This document shows positions 63,341 to 64,000 of a DNA stretch of 64,000 nucleotides, piece by piece. Each line of letters begins with the position of its first letter. Position 1 is the stretch's first letter. This DNA is from an uncultured Clostridia bacterium (GTDB taxonomy: Bacteria; Bacillota; Clostridia; Saccharofermentanales; Saccharofermentanaceae): positions 186,001-250,000 of the forward strand of contig CAMIYM010000003.1 in NCBI GenBank assembly GCA_946403085.1, in the 5' to 3' direction. The position numbers and the translations under genes were made by a program. Below the pieces are notes generated by a model, which made no database searches, was not told the origin of the DNA, and saw only the letters and a list, made by a program, of their open reading frames with translations.

Positions 63341-64000
63341 ATGATTTATTCAACAGAGATCAAGAACATGTGCTCTGTTCATCAGGGTGTTCATCACGGT
63401 GCTGCACCGATCCCTGAGGAAGCAAAGTGGGTAAGCTCCAAGGAGATCAAGGACATCTCCGGTTACACACACGGTATCGGCTGGTGTGCACCTCAGCAGG
63501 GCGCTTGCAAGCTCTCACTCAACGTTAAGGACGGTATCATCCAGGAGGCATTGGTTGAGACAATCGGCTGCTCCGGTATGACACACTCCGCTGCTATGGC
63601 ATCTGAGATCCTTCCCGGACTCACAATCCTTGAGGCTCTTAACACAGACCTCGTTTGCGATGCTATCAACACAGCTATGAGAGAGCTCTTCCTCCAGATC
63701 GTTTACGGCAGAACACAGAGTGCTTTCTCTGAGGACGGTCTCCAGATCGGTGCCGGCCTTGAGGACCTCGGTAAGGGCGCTCGTTCAATGGTAGGTACAA
63801 CATACGGTACACTCGCTAAGGGTCCCCGTTACCTCGAGCTCACAGACGGTTATATCACAGACCTCGCTATCGACGAGAACGACGAGATCATCGGCTACAA
63901 GTTCGTTAACTTCGGTAAGATGATGGACTTCATCAAGAAGGGTGACGATCCGGCTACAGCTCTTCAGAAGGCTTCCGGTAAGTATGGACGTGTAGATGAT
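63341..64000 (+). CDS. GGGtGRT-family NifU-like iron-sulfur scaffold protein (partial)
   Basis: The first 220 residues; the gene runs out of the window without a stop. It belongs to the GGGtGRT family of Clostridia, which has an N-terminal NifU/IscU-like domain. Visible are GWCAPQQGACKLSL, a GCSGMTHSAAMASEILPG with cluster-type Cys, and a central YGRTQSAFSEDGLQIGAGLEDLGKG. The naming motif lies beyond the end. Strong codon bias and a near-consensus promoter suggest high expression. AAAGGAAAGGAG precedes the ATG at 63341. Confidence 0.85.
   Translation, partial: MIYSTEIKNMCSVHQGVHHGAAPIPEEAKWVSSKEIKDISGYTHGIGWCAPQQGACKLSLNVKDGIIQEALVETIGCSGMTHSAAMASEILPGLTILEALNTDLVCDAINTAMRELFLQIVYGRTQSAFSEDGLQIGAGLEDLGKGARSMVGTTYGTLAKGPRYLELTDGYITDLAIDENDEIIGYKFVNFGKMMDFIKKGDDPATALQKASGKYGRVDD

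Noticed and set aside
1..64000. Prophage, transposon or genomic island borders
   Set aside because: No integrase, transposase, phage structural gene, target-site repeat or tRNA-fragment repeat was found; composition looks even across the window.

Overview
The window is one contiguous stretch of a Clostridia-type (Bacillota) chromosome of intermediate GC. The evidence is AGGAGG-type ribosome binding sites, a T-box riboswitch, intrinsic terminators after most operons, a GGGtGRT-type iron-sulfur scaffold gene, and typical Firmicute housekeeping genes (murI, DUF1934, rpmF, der, typA, mltG, U32). The gene content (GH9 cellulase, GH3, GH115, hexuronate catabolism) suggests a plant-fibre degrader of a gut, rumen or anaerobic digester, perhaps near Oscillospiraceae/Saccharofermentans or Lachnospiraceae; the genus cannot be read from the sequence. 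I see no phage, insertion sequence or CRISPR array.

Layout. 84-1559: XRE regulator with a zinc ribbon plus a YhfC-type membrane protease. 1636-7909: a signalling block with two membrane-anchored FecR-domain paralogues, a CHASE2-class III nucleotide cyclase, and a metallo-beta-lactamase/GAF/GGDEF protein. 8029-10017: a zinc-ribbon membrane protein and an SLC13-like permease. 10073-26739: a hexuronate/aldouronate island with a GntR regulator, uxuB, uxuA, a DUF624 pair, a CE6/SASA-type acetylesterase, a LplB/YtcP/solute-binding-protein ABC importer, GH115 alpha-glucuronidase, uxaC, kdgA and kdgK. 26811-32086: NlpC/P60-like secreted protein, GH3 glucosidase with swapped domain order, and a STAS/J-like/TM protein. 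32090-33961: RsuA, Smr protein, uracil-DNA glycosylase and tRNA-Gln(CUG). 34051-44491: YfhO, GH9 cellulase lipoprotein, nitroreductase, a double cNMP-binding protein, a lipoprotein, SurE, DUF1295 and CPBP proteins. 44484-52944: housekeeping genes RluD-like, murI, DUF1934, rpmF, der, typA, mltG, U32. 52945-53373: an autonomous short transcript encoding a 21-residue peptide. 53374-57290: AI-2E exporter family, zinc-ribbon surface protein, acyltransferase. 57449-62186: a tryptophan T-box and trpDCFBA. 62330-64000: a second XRE membrane regulator and a partial GGGtGRT gene.

How it fits together. The central island can import acetylated (methyl)glucuronosyl-xylo-oligosaccharides, deacetylate them, cleave glucuronate with GH115, and convert it by UxaC, UxuB, UxuA, KdgK and KdgA to pyruvate and glyceraldehyde-3-phosphate. 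Four promoter regions of this island carry near-identical copies of a CTAGTATTCTAG-like palindrome, one lying exactly on the -10 box of the uxuA promoter, so the whole island looks like one GntR regulon. The most unusual loci are the FecR/CHASE2/GGDEF block, which may link a cell-surface signal to both cAMP-type and c-di-GMP-type second messengers, and the short peptide transcript at 53034-53280.
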